Origin: Thauera linaloolentis 47Lol = DSM 12138
Lineage (GTDB): Bacteria; Pseudomonadota; Gammaproteobacteria; Burkholderiales; Rhodocyclaceae
Reading direction: 5' to 3'
Assembly (NCBI RefSeq): GCF_000310205.1
Contig: NZ_AMXE01000010.1
Coordinates: 1-64,000 of the forward strand
Length of the DNA: 64,000 nt
Position numbers and translations under genes: made by a program. Shown here in pieces: positions 20,401 through 28,905 of this stretch. Every line of letters begins with the position of its first letter. Within the stretch, counting starts at the first letter, position 1. Below the pieces are notes generated by a model. The model was not told the origin of the DNA. It worked only from the letters and a program-made list of their open reading frames with translations, and did not search any database.

Positions 20401-20991
20401 CGCGTGGCGGATGTAGCCCTCGGTGCCGGGATGGCCCGCGCGCTGGATCTCGACATAGAAGGCATCGGGAAACAGCCTTGCCCACTCCGCCGCCAGCAGC
20501 GAGGCCTGCTCGGTATTGCCGGCGGCGATCGCCGCGCCGATGTCGCCCTGCATCGCACCCGACAGGCACAGCAGTTCGCTCGCCGCGCCGTTCTCGAACC
20601 ATTCGCGCCGCATCTCGGCACGGCCACGGTACTTGTTGTCGAGATAGGCGCGCGTCAGCAGCTCGCTCAGCTGGCCGTAGCCCGCGCGGTTCTTGCAGAT
20701 CAGCAGGACGCGGTGGGGCTTGTCGCGCTCGGCCTCGTTCTGGATCCAGGCATCGACGCCGACGATCGGCTTGATGCCCTTGCCGCGCGCCGTCTTGTAG
20801 AACTTGACCATGCCGAACAGGTTGGCGAGGTCGGAAATGCCGAGCGCCGGCATGCCGTCGGCGGCAGCGGCGGCAACCGCCTGGTCGATCTGGACGATGC
20901 CGTCGGTGATCGAGTATTCGGTATGGAGGCGAAGATGGACGAAGCGCGGCTGGCGCGGCGAGGCGGGAAGGGTGTTCTGGGCGGCAGTCAT
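17467..20991 (-). CDS. dnaE: DNA polymerase III alpha subunit
   Basis: Replicative polymerase catalytic subunit, 1174 residues, slightly longer than E. coli DnaE. An N-terminal PHP domain begins FVHLRLHTEYSITDG; the palm has PDFDID with catalytic-type Asp414 and Asp416; then come thumb and fingers, a tandem helix-hairpin-helix region and an OB fold (about 985-1070) for single-stranded DNA. It is convergent with the sensor kinase across 42 bp with no clear terminator. Monocistronic as far as seen. Confidence 0.97.
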   Translation of the reverse strand: MTAAQNTLPASPRQPRFVHLRLHTEYSITDGIVQIDQAVAAAAADGMPALGISDLANLFGMVKFYKTARGKGIKPIVGVDAWIQNEAERDKPHRVLLICKNRAGYGQLSELLTRAYLDNKYRGRAEMRREWFENGAASELLCLSGAMQGDIGAAIAAGNTEQASLLAAEWARLFPDAFYVEIQRAGHPGTEGYIRHALDIAGALGLPVVATHPVEFLKREDFQAHEARVCIAQGYVLADKRRPRDFTEEQYLKSQAEMCELFADIPEALENAVEIARRCSLTVQLGKNFLPQFPTPEGMTLDDFLVQEAKEGLERRLAQLYPDAAEREQQRPRYEERLKFETDTIIQMGFPGYFLIVADFIRWGKRNGVPVGPGRGSGAGSLVAYSLDITDLDPLEYALLFERFLNPERVSMPDFDIDFCQDNRYRVIEYVRERYGKDAVSQIATFGTMASKAVVRDVGRVLDLPYGLCDRLSKLIPIEGAKPVSLNKAYEMEPQIGEMMKDGNDGEAIQTLWGLAQPLEGLSRNVGMHAGGVLIAPGRLTDFCPLYIADGDDATPVSQFDKDDVEAVGLVKFDFLGLRNLTIIELALDYVQRLTGERVDLMSLGFEDPAAYQILKDANTTAIFQVESDGMKKLLKKLAPDRFEDIIAVLALYRPGPLGSGMVDDFILRKKGQQEIDYFHPDLKACLEPTYGVIVYQEQVMQISQIIGGYTLGGADMLRRAMGKKKPEEMAKHRATIAEGAKQKGYDPALAEQLFDLMTKFAEYGFNKSHTAAYAVVTYHTAWLKAHHCAAFMAATMSADMDNTDTVKIFYEDTVANGIAVLPPDVNASDYRFVPVDRKTIRYGLGAVKGVGEPAVRAIIAAREKNGAGAFHDLFDFCDRVDRRLVNRRVIEALIRAGAMDTLAGHAGLDRAQLMATVALAMEAAEQAAANAMQGGLFDMMPEAAGAAPEFAKIRPWTERERLKEEKLAIGFFLSGHPFNAFKAEVRRFVRRTLAQIEPSRDITMLAGVVMETRTKMGSRGKMAFVQLDDGTQPREIMVYSEVLDASRGKIVTDEVLVVEGKVSNDDFSGGLRIIADRLLTLGEARGRFARALQLRIDGGAEAGGGALAAAGKLQALIEPFREGGCPVRVNYRNAAAEAELPFGDGWRVRLDDALLESLREWLAPEAVEVVYPN

Positions 20992-21059
20992 GGACCGAAT
21001 TTTACCCGAGCCTGCCCGCCTCCACCCCCTTCCCCCTCATCTGGCGCCCGGCCCCGCCC

Positions 21060-22040
21060 TCACGGCAGCAGGATGGTCGAGCCCGTGGTTCGCCGTTCTT
21101 CCAGATCGCGATGGGCCTGCGCCGCGTCCCTGAGCGCGTAGCGCTGGTTGATCCCGATCCTGAGTCTGCCGGAGCCGACCGCGTCGAACAGCGCGGCGCA
21201 ACGCGCCTGCAGTTCCTCGCGCGTGGCGATGTAGTCCAGCAGCCCCGGACGGGTGACGTAGACCGAGCCGGAGCGTGCCAGCAGGCCGCAGTCGAAGGGC
21301 GCGACCGGTCCGGTCGCGTTGCCGAAGCTCACCATCGTGCCGCGCCTTTGCAGGCAGGAGACGGAATCGAGGAAAGTGTCGCGGCCGACCGAATCGTAGA
21401 CCACCGCCACGCCCGCGCCCCCGGTCAGTTCGCGCACCCGCTCGGCGAAGCGTTCGCGCGAATAGATGATCACATGGTCGCAGCCCAGCGCCTTCGCACG
21501 CACCGCCTTGTCGTCGTTGCCGACCGTGCCGATCACCGCCGCGCCGAGCAGCTTCGCCCACTGCACCAGGATGGAGCCGACGCCGCCGGCCGCCGCATGC
21601 ACCAGGATGGTCTCGCCCGCCTTGACCGGGTAGGTGCTGTGCAGCAGGTAGTGCGCGGTGACGCCCTGCAGCATCATGGCGGCGCCCTGCTCGAAGGAAA
21701 TGGCCTCGGGCAGGCGTACCAGGTGGCGCGCCTCGATGTTGCGCGCTTCGGCATAGGCGCCGAGCGGCCCGCTGGTATAGGCCACGCGATCGCCCGCCTG
21801 CAGGCCGGCCACGCCCTCGCCGACGGCTTCGACCACACCGGCCGCCTCCATGCCCAGCCCGGACGGCAGGGGCAGCGGATACAGGCCACTGCGATGGTAG
21901 GTGTCGATGAAGTTGAGGCCCACCGCATGGTGCCGGACGCGGACCTCTCCGGCATCCGGCGCGGGCAGATCCACCGCCTCCCACTGCAGCACCTCGGGTC
22001 CGCCGGTACGGTGAAAACGAATCGCATGGCTCATGTCCAT
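21060..22040 (-). CDS. qor: NADPH:quinone oxidoreductase, zinc-independent MDR family
   Basis: A 326-residue medium-chain reductase lacking the zinc ligands of alcohol dehydrogenases. The N-terminal GroES-like domain has YHRSGLYPLPLPSGLGMEAAGVVE; the Rossmann domain has ILVHAAAGGVGSILVQWAK with the AAGGVG nucleotide motif; YDSVGRDTFLDSV follows. This closely matches E. coli QorA in length and motifs. It reduces quinones, probably as detoxification. It sits between dnaE and pldA on the same strand, with 68 and 34 bp gaps. Confidence 0.9.
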   Translation of the reverse strand: MDMSHAIRFHRTGGPEVLQWEAVDLPAPDAGEVRVRHHAVGLNFIDTYHRSGLYPLPLPSGLGMEAAGVVEAVGEGVAGLQAGDRVAYTSGPLGAYAEARNIEARHLVRLPEAISFEQGAAMMLQGVTAHYLLHSTYPVKAGETILVHAAAGGVGSILVQWAKLLGAAVIGTVGNDDKAVRAKALGCDHVIIYSRERFAERVRELTGGAGVAVVYDSVGRDTFLDSVSCLQRRGTMVSFGNATGPVAPFDCGLLARSGSVYVTRPGLLDYIATREELQARCAALFDAVGSGRLRIGINQRYALRDAAQAHRDLEERRTTGSTILLP

Positions 22041-22074
22041 CTCCTGTATTGCCGGGTGCGAGGCCGGCGATGTC

Positions 22075-23247
22075 TCAGCGCACGAGCGAAATGCCGATGC
22101 GCCACTGGCCGTCCTTGTGTTTGTCGTAGTCGAGCAGGGTTTCTCCGTAGCCGCCCAAGTACTGCAGGTGGATGAAGGCGCCGACGCCGGAGAAGATGCT
22201 TCGCCGCAACGGGTAGGAGAGGTCGAACTGACGCCGCATCTTGCCCGCCGTTCCCCTGCGCAGCAGCGAGGTGAGCATCAGGCCATCCTCTTTGCCGTAG
22301 CGCAACCCCAACTCCGCATAGCCGCGATAGCGGGCGATGTCGGGATTGTCGTCGCGGTCGAGATAGGTCCAGACCTTGGGCTCGAGGCCGAAATAGGTCA
22401 GCCCGTCGTCGAGGTAGTAGCGTCCCTCGGCCTTCAGGAACAGGGTGTCGATGCTGCGCGAGTCCTCGTCGTCCTCGCCGTTGGATTCGTGCTCGTAGCC
22501 GCCGGACAGGGCGAAAAAGCCCCCCCGCTCGGGGTCGGACACGTGCCAGCGGTAGAACAGCGAAGGCCGGAAGCTCGTATCCCGGAAGGGTTTCGAGTCC
22601 GACTCCAGATCCCACAGCGAGGTCTGCGTGAAGCCGAAGTAGAGGCCGCGCGCCACCGGGAAATGCTCGGCCACGACGCCATGGTCGTCGAACACGCGAT
22701 AGCGGAAGCTGAACTGGAAACGCGCGGAAACCGGGTCTTCGCCGCCGACGAGGAAGTACATCGGCTCATGGGCGCCCAGCGCCGAAGGCGCCACCGCCGC
22801 GCTCGCCGTTGCCGCGGCCGGGATGACGGTATCGCCTCCGGAGGCCGCCGCCGCTTGCGCGGTCTGCACCGGCGTCCGCACCGCCGCACCGGCATCCATG
22901 ACGATGCGGGCCGAGGCCGCATCCTGCAGCGACAGGGTGGCAAAACCGACCACCTCGTCGGGCCAGCGCCCGAGATAACGCCGCTGGCGCGAGCGCTCAT
23001 CGGCAGGCGCGGCCGCGACCAGTTCGAGCGCGATGCGCGGACCGCCGTCGGGCAGTTCGATCTGGGCGGGCAGGCGCTCGGGCAGATCCGCCCCGTCCGG
23101 CAGGCCGATGACGACGACGCCGAAGCTCTGGCCCGGCACCACGCGCGGCTCGGGCGACGCCAGCAGCCAGCCGGAAGCCAGGGCCGGCAGGCTCGTGAAT
23201 CCAAGCACGCACGCAAGTACGCAGCGGAAAAGCGGGGAGCGAGACAT
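22075..23247 (-). CDS. pldA: Outer-membrane phospholipase A (OMPLA)
   Basis: A 390-residue outer-membrane phospholipase that hydrolyses phospholipids misplaced in the outer leaflet. A signal peptide (1-25) is followed by an extra N-terminal periplasmic region of about 130 residues, then the 12-strand barrel. The catalytic segment is GYEHESNG with His253 and Ser255; the position equivalent to E. coli Asn156 is Asp267 in SRSID. The calcium-site and terminal-strand segments DDNPDIARYRGY and GYGETLLDYD are conserved. The start at 23247 is chosen because it begins the signal peptide. Confidence 0.93.
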   Translation of the reverse strand: MSRSPLFRCVLACVLGFTSLPALASGWLLASPEPRVVPGQSFGVVVIGLPDGADLPERLPAQIELPDGGPRIALELVAAAPADERSRQRRYLGRWPDEVVGFATLSLQDAASARIVMDAGAAVRTPVQTAQAAAASGGDTVIPAAATASAAVAPSALGAHEPMYFLVGGEDPVSARFQFSFRYRVFDDHGVVAEHFPVARGLYFGFTQTSLWDLESDSKPFRDTSFRPSLFYRWHVSDPERGGFFALSGGYEHESNGEDDEDSRSIDTLFLKAEGRYYLDDGLTYFGLEPKVWTYLDRDDNPDIARYRGYAELGLRYGKEDGLMLTSLLRRGTAGKMRRQFDLSYPLRRSIFSGVGAFIHLQYLGGYGETLLDYDKHKDGQWRIGISLVR

Positions 23248-23357
23248 TTTCGAACCAGGAAAAAACGAAACGGACAGCGTCCGACTCACGCTGCCCGTTC
23301 GATGCTTTGACAATGGCCGCACCGGGCTCCCCTTCCGGCTGGAGCCCGGCGGCGAGC

Positions 23358-25655
23358 TCAGCGTACCCGCTTGGCCCGCGAGGCCTGCGCATCCACCACC
23401 GCCAGCGCAGTGATGTTGACCAGCCGCCTCACCGTGGCCGAGGGCGTCAGGATATGCACCGGCTTGGCCGCACCGAGCAGGATCGGGCCAACCGACACAC
23501 CGTCGCCATTGGCCATCTTCATCAGGTTGAACGAGATGTTGGCGGCATCGAGGTTGGGCATCACCAGCAGGTTGGCCTCGCCCTTGAGGCGCGAATCCGG
23601 GTGCAGGTGATCGCGGATCTCCGCGGACAGCGCGGCATCGCCGTGCATTTCGCCATCGACGTTCAGCTCCGGCGCGGTCTCGTGCAGGATCTCGCAGGCA
23701 CGGCGCATCTTGCGCGCCGACGCCGAGTTGGAGCTGCCGAAGCTGGAATGCGACAGCAGCGCCACGCCGGGCTCGATGCCGAACCGGCGCAGTTCCTCGG
23801 CAGCCATCAGCGTGATGTCGGCCACTTCTTCCGCGCTCGGGTTCTCATTCACGTAGGTATCGGTCACCGCGAGCATGCGCTTGCTCAGCATCAGCAGGTT
23901 CATCGCGGCGAACTGCTTGGCGCCGGGCGCCAGGCCGATCACGTCCTCGACCTGCTTCAGATGGTATTCGTAGGTGCCGAAGGTACCGCACACCAGCGCA
24001 TCCGCATCCCCGCGGCGCAGCAGCATGGCGCCGATCAGCGTGGTGTCGCGGCGGATCTTGGCCTTGGCCAGTTCGGGCGTGACGCCGTCGCGGCCCATCA
24101 ACTGGTAGTACTCGGTCCACAGCTCGCGATAGCGCGGATCGGACTCCGGATTGACGATCTCGAAGTCGCGGCCGGGCACGAGGTTGAGGCCGATCTTCTT
24201 GATCCGCATCTCGATCACCTCGGGACGGCCGATCAGGATCGGCCGCGCCAGGCCTTCGTCGAGCACGACGCGGACCGTGTGCAGCACGCGTTCTTCCTCA
24301 CCCTCGGCGTAGAGCACACGCTTCTGCTCGGCCGGAACCTCCTTCGCTGCGGAGAACACCGGCTTCATGACCATGCCCGATTGATACACGAAGGCATTCA
24401 GGCTCGAAACGTAGGCGTTGAAGTCCTCGATCGGCTTGGTGGCCACGCCCGAGTCCATCGCCGCCCTGGCCACCGCCGGCGCGATCTTGACGATCAGGCG
24501 CGGATCGAAGGGCTTGGGAATGATGTATTCCGGACCGAAGCTCAGCTCCTGGCCGCCGTAGGCGCTGGCGACGACGTCGCTCGCCTCGGCTTCGGCCAGT
24601 TCGGCGATCGCCTTGACGCAGGCCAGCTTCATCTCCTCGTTGATCGTCGTCGCGCCGACGTCGAGCGCGCCGCGGAAGATGAACGGGAAGCACAGCACAT
24701 TGTTGACCTGGTTCGGGAAGTCCGAACGGCCGGTGGCGACGATGCAGTCGGGGCGCACGGCCTTGGCATCGGCCGGCAGGATCTCGGGGTTCGGGTTGGC
24801 GAGCGCGAAGATCAGCGGCTGGTCGGCCATCTTCGCCACCATCTCCGGCTTCAGCACGCCGGCCGTCGACAGGCCGAGGAACACGTCGGCGCCTTCGATC
24901 ACGTCGCCCAGCGTGCGCGCCTCGGTCTTCTGTGCGTAGCGCGCCTTGGTCGGCTCCATGTTGGCCTCGCGGCCCTCGTAGATCACGCCCTTGGAGTCGC
25001 AGACGTAGATGTTCTCGCGCCTGAGGCCGACGCTCACCATCAGGTCGAGGCAGGCGATCGCCGCCGCGCCGGCGCCGGAGCACACCAGCTTGACCTCGGC
25101 GATGTTCTTGCCGACCACTTTCAGGCCGTTGATCAGGCCCGAGGACGAGATGATCGCAGTGCCGTGCTGGTCGTCATGGAAGACCGGGATCTTCATGCGT
25201 TCGCGCAGCTTCTTCTCGATGTAGAAGCATTCCGGCGCCTTGATGTCCTCGAGGTTGACGCCGCCCAGCGTGGGTTCGAGCGCGGCGATGATCTCGATCA
25301 GCTTGTCGGGGTCGTTCTCGGCCAGCTCGATGTCGAACACGTCGATGTTGGCGAACTTCTTGAACAGGCAACCCTTGCCTTCCATGACCGGCTTCGACGC
25401 CAGCGGGCCGATGTTGCCCAGGCCGAGCACCGCCGTGCCATTGGTGACCACGGCGACCAGATTGCCGCGGCTGGTGAGTTCGAAGGCTTCGGCGGGGTCG
25501 GCGACGATCGCGTCGCAGGCCGCGGCCACACCGGGCGAATAGGCGAGTGCCAAGTCGCGCTGGTTGGTCAGCCCCTTGGTCGGGACGACCGAAATCTTTC
25601 CTCGCGTCGGCGAACGGTGATAGTCGAGCGCGGCGGCGATGAAATCCTGATCCAT
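23358..25655 (-). CDS. maeB: NADP-dependent malic enzyme with phosphotransacetylase-like domain
   Basis: MaeB oxidatively decarboxylates malate to pyruvate with NADP. The 765 residues comprise a malic enzyme part (about 1-425), with [27 protein letters not shown] and [13 protein letters not shown], and a C-terminal phosphotransacetylase-like part (about 430-765), typically regulatory rather than catalytic. It begins at MDQDF; upstream in-frame residues are not conserved in character. A GC-rich hairpin (23322-23330 with 23341-23349) lies just beyond the stop without a T-run. Confidence 0.95.
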   Translation of the reverse strand: MDQDFIAAALDYHRSPTRGKISVVPTKGLTNQRDLALAYSPGVAAACDAIVADPAEAFELTSRGNLVAVVTNGTAVLGLGNIGPLASKPVMEGKGCLFKKFANIDVFDIELAENDPDKLIEIIAALEPTLGGVNLEDIKAPECFYIEKKLRERMKIPVFHDDQHGTAIISSSGLINGLKVVGKNIAEVKLVCSGAGAAAIACLDLMVSVGLRRENIYVCDSKGVIYEGREANMEPTKARYAQKTEARTLGDVIEGADVFLGLSTAGVLKPEMVAKMADQPLIFALANPNPEILPADAKAVRPDCIVATGRSDFPNQVNNVLCFPFIFRGALDVGATTINEEMKLACVKAIAELAEAEASDVVASAYGGQELSFGPEYIIPKPFDPRLIVKIAPAVARAAMDSGVATKPIEDFNAYVSSLNAFVYQSGMVMKPVFSAAKEVPAEQKRVLYAEGEEERVLHTVRVVLDEGLARPILIGRPEVIEMRIKKIGLNLVPGRDFEIVNPESDPRYRELWTEYYQLMGRDGVTPELAKAKIRRDTTLIGAMLLRRGDADALVCGTFGTYEYHLKQVEDVIGLAPGAKQFAAMNLLMLSKRMLAVTDTYVNENPSAEEVADITLMAAEELRRFGIEPGVALLSHSSFGSSNSASARKMRRACEILHETAPELNVDGEMHGDAALSAEIRDHLHPDSRLKGEANLLVMPNLDAANISFNLMKMANGDGVSVGPILLGAAKPVHILTPSATVRRLVNITALAVVDAQASRAKRVR

Positions 25656-25957
25656 GTGTGCTCCCTCGTGCAAATGGAGGTGTTCTATGAGTTGGAACGG
25701 GCCCGATCGCCCGTTTGAGCGCACCGCCCGGGAAAGGCGCACGCAGTTCCGTCGCTCGGGCAGGCCTGTTGTTGTCGTTTGGCTCGCCTTGCCCGCGGCC
25801 CTTGGCGGCTGCGGGATACCCAAGATTGTTGACGTCACGGAAGTTTAGCGCAGCAGGCGAGCCTTTTGCACGGCGCTTCACTGATATCCACTATCCGCAA
25901 AACCCCTTCACCAGCCGCTTTTTGGCAGAATGCGGGCTCGGACGGAGGGAGTGAAGA
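25656..25957. other. Divergent intergenic region maeB/parA
   Basis: About 300 bp separates maeB (leftward) from the ParA gene (rightward). It should contain both promoters, but I could not find a confident -35/-10 pair on either strand. ParA has a good Shine-Dalgarno (GGAGGGAG). No additional gene is supported. Confidence 0.5.
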
Positions 25958-26737
25958 ATGCGACGCGTGGTGTTCAATCAGAAAGGCGGCGTGGGCAAAT
26001 CCACGATTACCTGCAACCTTGCGGCAATCAGCGCACAGCAGGGCAAGCGCACGCTGGTCGTCGATCTCGACCCGCAGGGCAATTCCACCCAGTACCTGCT
26101 CGGCGCCTCCAGCGACAGCCTGGACATCACGCTGGCCGACTTCTTCGACCAGACGCTGAACTTCAAGCTCAACCCGCGCGCCACCACCGCCTTCGTCGTG
26201 GCAACGCCGTTCGAGCGGCTGCACGTGATGCCCTCGCATCCGCTGCTCGAGGAACTGCAGGGCAAGCTGGAGTCACGCTACAAGATCTACAAGCTGCGCG
26301 ACGCGCTGGACGAGCTCGCGGAAGATTTCGACCACGTTTTCATCGATACGCCACCCGCGCTGAATTTCTTCACCCGTTCGGCGCTGATCGCCGCGGATGC
26401 CTGCCTGATTCCGTTCGATTGCGACGAATTTTCACGCAAGGCGCTGTATTCGCTGCTGGAGAACGTGCAGGAGATCAAATCCGACCACAACCGCGCGCTG
26501 CAGGTGGAAGGCATCGTCGTCAACCAGTTCCAGCCGCGCGCCAGCCTGCCGCAGAAGGTGGTGCAGGAACTGATCGACGAGGGCCTGCCGGTGCTGCAGC
26601 CTTATCTGTCGGCCTCGGTCAAGATCAAGGAATCGCACGAACAGGCGAAGCCGATGATCCACCTCGACCCGAAGCACAAGCTGTCGCAGGAATTCGTCGC
26701 CCTTCACGACACGCTGGCACGCAAGTACGGCGCCTGA
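25958..26737 (+). CDS. Orphan ParA-family ATPase
   Basis: A 259-residue P-loop ATPase with deviant Walker A KGGVGKST (9-16), VVDLDPQGNST and a DTPP Walker B segment (about 129-132). Such proteins position chromosomes, plasmids or protein clusters on the nucleoid. No parB-like gene or centromere-like repeat adjoins it, so its cargo is unknown; it is probably not the main chromosomal ParA, which is usually next to parB. Convergent with the LysR gene. Confidence 0.85.
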   Translation: MRRVVFNQKGGVGKSTITCNLAAISAQQGKRTLVVDLDPQGNSTQYLLGASSDSLDITLADFFDQTLNFKLNPRATTAFVVATPFERLHVMPSHPLLEELQGKLESRYKIYKLRDALDELAEDFDHVFIDTPPALNFFTRSALIAADACLIPFDCDEFSRKALYSLLENVQEIKSDHNRALQVEGIVVNQFQPRASLPQKVVQELIDEGLPVLQPYLSASVKIKESHEQAKPMIHLDPKHKLSQEFVALHDTLARKYGA

Positions 26738-26782
26738 AGGCGCGACGAGGCGAAGCCCTGCCCGGCGCCACGCGGCCCGGAC

Positions 26783-27682
26783 TCAGGCTCCGGGGTCGGG
26801 AATCTGCGGCCCCAGGCGCTCTGCCATCCAGTCGATGAACAACCGCACCCGGGGCGACAGCAGCCGCGAATGCGGGTACACCATCTGCACGGGAACGTCG
26901 GCCGGCTCGAATGCCTGCAGCAGGCGAACCAGCCGGCCATCGGCCAGTTCGCCGGCGATCTGGTAATGCAGCAGACGGGCGATGCCCACACCCTGCAGGC
27001 AGGCCAGTCTGGCGACATGCACCTGGTTGGTTGCGAGACGGACGGGGACGGCTTCGCTGATGGCCCTGCCCCGATCGAGGAAATGCCACTCCCGGCAATG
27101 CGGCACCAGGACGATGCAGGCGTGCCGATGCAGCGCGGACGGGGACTGGAGCACCTCCTGGTGGCGCAGATAGTCCGGGCTGGCACACACCACGTAGCGC
27201 GTCCGCCCGAGCGGCGTCGCCACCATCGAAGAGTCGGGTAGCTGTCCGATACGGATCGCCAGATCCAAGCCTTCTTCCAGCAGGTCGGCCATGCGGTCGA
27301 GCAGGATCAGTTCGATCCGCATCGCCGGATGCTGCGCCAGGAACGCGTTCACCAGCGGCGCGACGTAGCGCCGGCCGAACTCCACCGGCGCCGTCAGGCG
27401 CAGCAGGCCGCCCGGGCTGTGGCGGCGGGCATCGAAGCTGTGTTCGATCTCGTCGAATTCGGACAGCATACGGCGGCTCCAGGCAAGGAACTCCAGTCCC
27501 TCGTCGGTCAGCGCCAGGCGCCGCGTGTTGCGGTTGAGCAAGCGCACGCCCAGGTGCTTTTCCAGCGCCGCCAAGCTGCGCACGACCGATGCGGCGGACT
27601 GGCCCGAGGCCTCGGCCGCCGCGCTCAGGCTCCCCGTATCGACGATGCGCACGAAAGTCGCCATGGCTTTCAGTCGGTCCAT
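26783..27682 (-). CDS. LysR-family transcriptional regulator
   Basis: A 299-residue regulator with an N-terminal winged HTH (1-60, MDRLKAMATFVRIVDTGSLS and QSAASVVRSLAALEKHLGVRLLNR) and a C-terminal periplasmic-binding-protein-like effector domain, of the CrgA/DsdC-like group common in Proteobacteria. It is divergent from the VOC-GST gene pair, 111 bp apart, the usual arrangement for a LysR regulator and its target. The effector is unknown. A 13-bp inverted repeat GGACACTTTGTCC (27757-27769) in the gap could be an operator. Confidence 0.88.
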   Translation of the reverse strand: MDRLKAMATFVRIVDTGSLSAAAEASGQSAASVVRSLAALEKHLGVRLLNRNTRRLALTDEGLEFLAWSRRMLSEFDEIEHSFDARRHSPGGLLRLTAPVEFGRRYVAPLVNAFLAQHPAMRIELILLDRMADLLEEGLDLAIRIGQLPDSSMVATPLGRTRYVVCASPDYLRHQEVLQSPSALHRHACIVLVPHCREWHFLDRGRAISEAVPVRLATNQVHVARLACLQGVGIARLLHYQIAGELADGRLVRLLQAFEPADVPVQMVYPHSRLLSPRVRLFIDWMAERLGPQIPDPGA

Positions 27683-27793
27683 CCGCCGGCTCCCATCTGT
27701 GCAGCAACTGCAATGGTGTTGTCAGCTCCGCGGCATTGATGCGCCGCCGCGGGCCACGGACACTTTGTCCATCCCGCCACTGTGATCCCGCAC

Positions 27794-28282
27794 ATGGATA
27801 CCGCCCCTGCCCTTTCCGTTCGCCCCACGGCACCTCCCGCATTCCCGGACACGGCCGGCAACCCTGCCCGCATCATGGCCTATGACCACGTCGGCATCCG
27901 CGTCAGCGACCGCCGCCGCGCGCTCGACTTCTACGAGGCCCTGGGCTTCGCCGAAAGCGCGCACTTTCCCGGCCACGAAGCCAACGAGATGCTGAGCCCG
28001 GACGGCGTGCGCATCAACCTGATCTTCAATGCCGCACGCCGCTCCGGCGCGCGCAACATCCTGCTGGACGAGCCCGTCAAGCTGCCGGGCATGACCCACC
28101 CCGCCTTCGTCGTGGATGATCTGGAGGGCCTGCAGGCATGGCTCCGACGGCGAAACATCGCGATCACCGAAGGGCCGCATCGGATCGGCCCCCGCCGCAT
28201 CGCGCTCTTCATCCGCGACCCCGACGGCAACGTCCTTGAATTCAACCAGTTGATCGACCACCACACAGGAGACAAGGCATGA
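27794..28282 (+). CDS. VOC-family (glyoxalase-fold) protein
   Basis: A 162-residue protein with two beta-alpha-beta-beta-beta units: MAYDHVGIRVSDRRRALDFYEALGF near residue 28, and THPAFVVDDLEG followed by RDPDGNVLEFNQ. Putative metal ligands are the His of YDHVG, the His of THPAF and the Glu of LEFNQ. It may be a glutathione-dependent or aromatic-related enzyme; its stop overlaps the next gene, a glutathione transferase, by four bases. The start is uncertain: GTG 27782, ATG 27794 or ATG 27875 are possible, none with a clear ribosome site. Confidence 0.8.
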   Translation: MDTAPALSVRPTAPPAFPDTAGNPARIMAYDHVGIRVSDRRRALDFYEALGFAESAHFPGHEANEMLSPDGVRINLIFNAARRSGARNILLDEPVKLPGMTHPAFVVDDLEGLQAWLRRRNIAITEGPHRIGPRRIALFIRDPDGNVLEFNQLIDHHTGDKA

Positions 28283-28872
28283 AACTCTACGACCTGGAAC
28301 TGTCCGGCAATTGCTACAAGGTCCGGCTGTTCGCGGCGCTGGCGAACATCGACCTGGAAATCGCAGCGGTCGACTTTCTCGGCGGCGAACACAAGCGCCC
28401 GCCGCTGACCGACCTCAATCCCTGGGGCGAGCTGCCCATCCTCGTCGATGGCGACCTCGTGCTGCGCGACTCGCAGGCGATCCTGGTCCATCTGGCCGGC
28501 ACGCATGGCGGCGCCGCATGGTGGCCGGCCGAACCCCAGCTCCAGGCCGAAATCGTGCAATGGCTATCCACTGCGGCGAACGAAATCCAGCATGGTCCGG
28601 CCTCGGCGCGGCTGGTGGACAAGTTCGGCTACGCCATCGACAAGGCCGGCACCCTCGCCCGCGCCGCCCGCATCCTGCCGCTGCTGGACGCCCATCTCGC
28701 CCAACGGGAATGGCTGGCGCTGTCGCGCCCCACCATCGCCGACTGCGCCATGTTCCCGTATGTCGCGCTGGCACCGGAGGGCGGCATCGATCTGTCGCCC
28801 TATCCGAACATCGTGCGCTGGATCGACCGGGTCAAACGCCTGCCCGGCTATGTTGCGATGCCCGGCACCTGA
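28279..28872 (+). CDS. Glutathione S-transferase
   Basis: A 197-residue cytosolic GST. The N-terminal thioredoxin-fold domain (1-78) includes LSGNCYKVRLFAAL with a probable catalytic Ser/Cys turn, the cis-proline segment GELPILVDG and the glutathione-contacting RDSQAI. The C-terminal helical domain follows. It is coupled (ATGA) to the VOC gene and divergent from the LysR gene, so the pair probably detoxifies an electrophile under LysR control. The substrate is unknown. Confidence 0.87.
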   Translation: MKLYDLELSGNCYKVRLFAALANIDLEIAAVDFLGGEHKRPPLTDLNPWGELPILVDGDLVLRDSQAILVHLAGTHGGAAWWPAEPQLQAEIVQWLSTAANEIQHGPASARLVDKFGYAIDKAGTLARAARILPLLDAHLAQREWLALSRPTIADCAMFPYVALAPEGGIDLSPYPNIVRWIDRVKRLPGYVAMPGT

Positions 28873-28905
28873 GGGCATGGCGGGGCAGGTGCGCCCCGCC
28901 CTCGC

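Noticed and set aside
23322-23349. Intrinsic terminator after maeB
   Set aside because: A 9-bp stem exists but no T-run follows on the minus strand, so it is only mentioned with maeB.
27757-27769. LysR operator GGACACTTTGTCC
   Set aside because: It is a short palindrome without the T-N11-A form typical of LysR sites; kept only as a remark.
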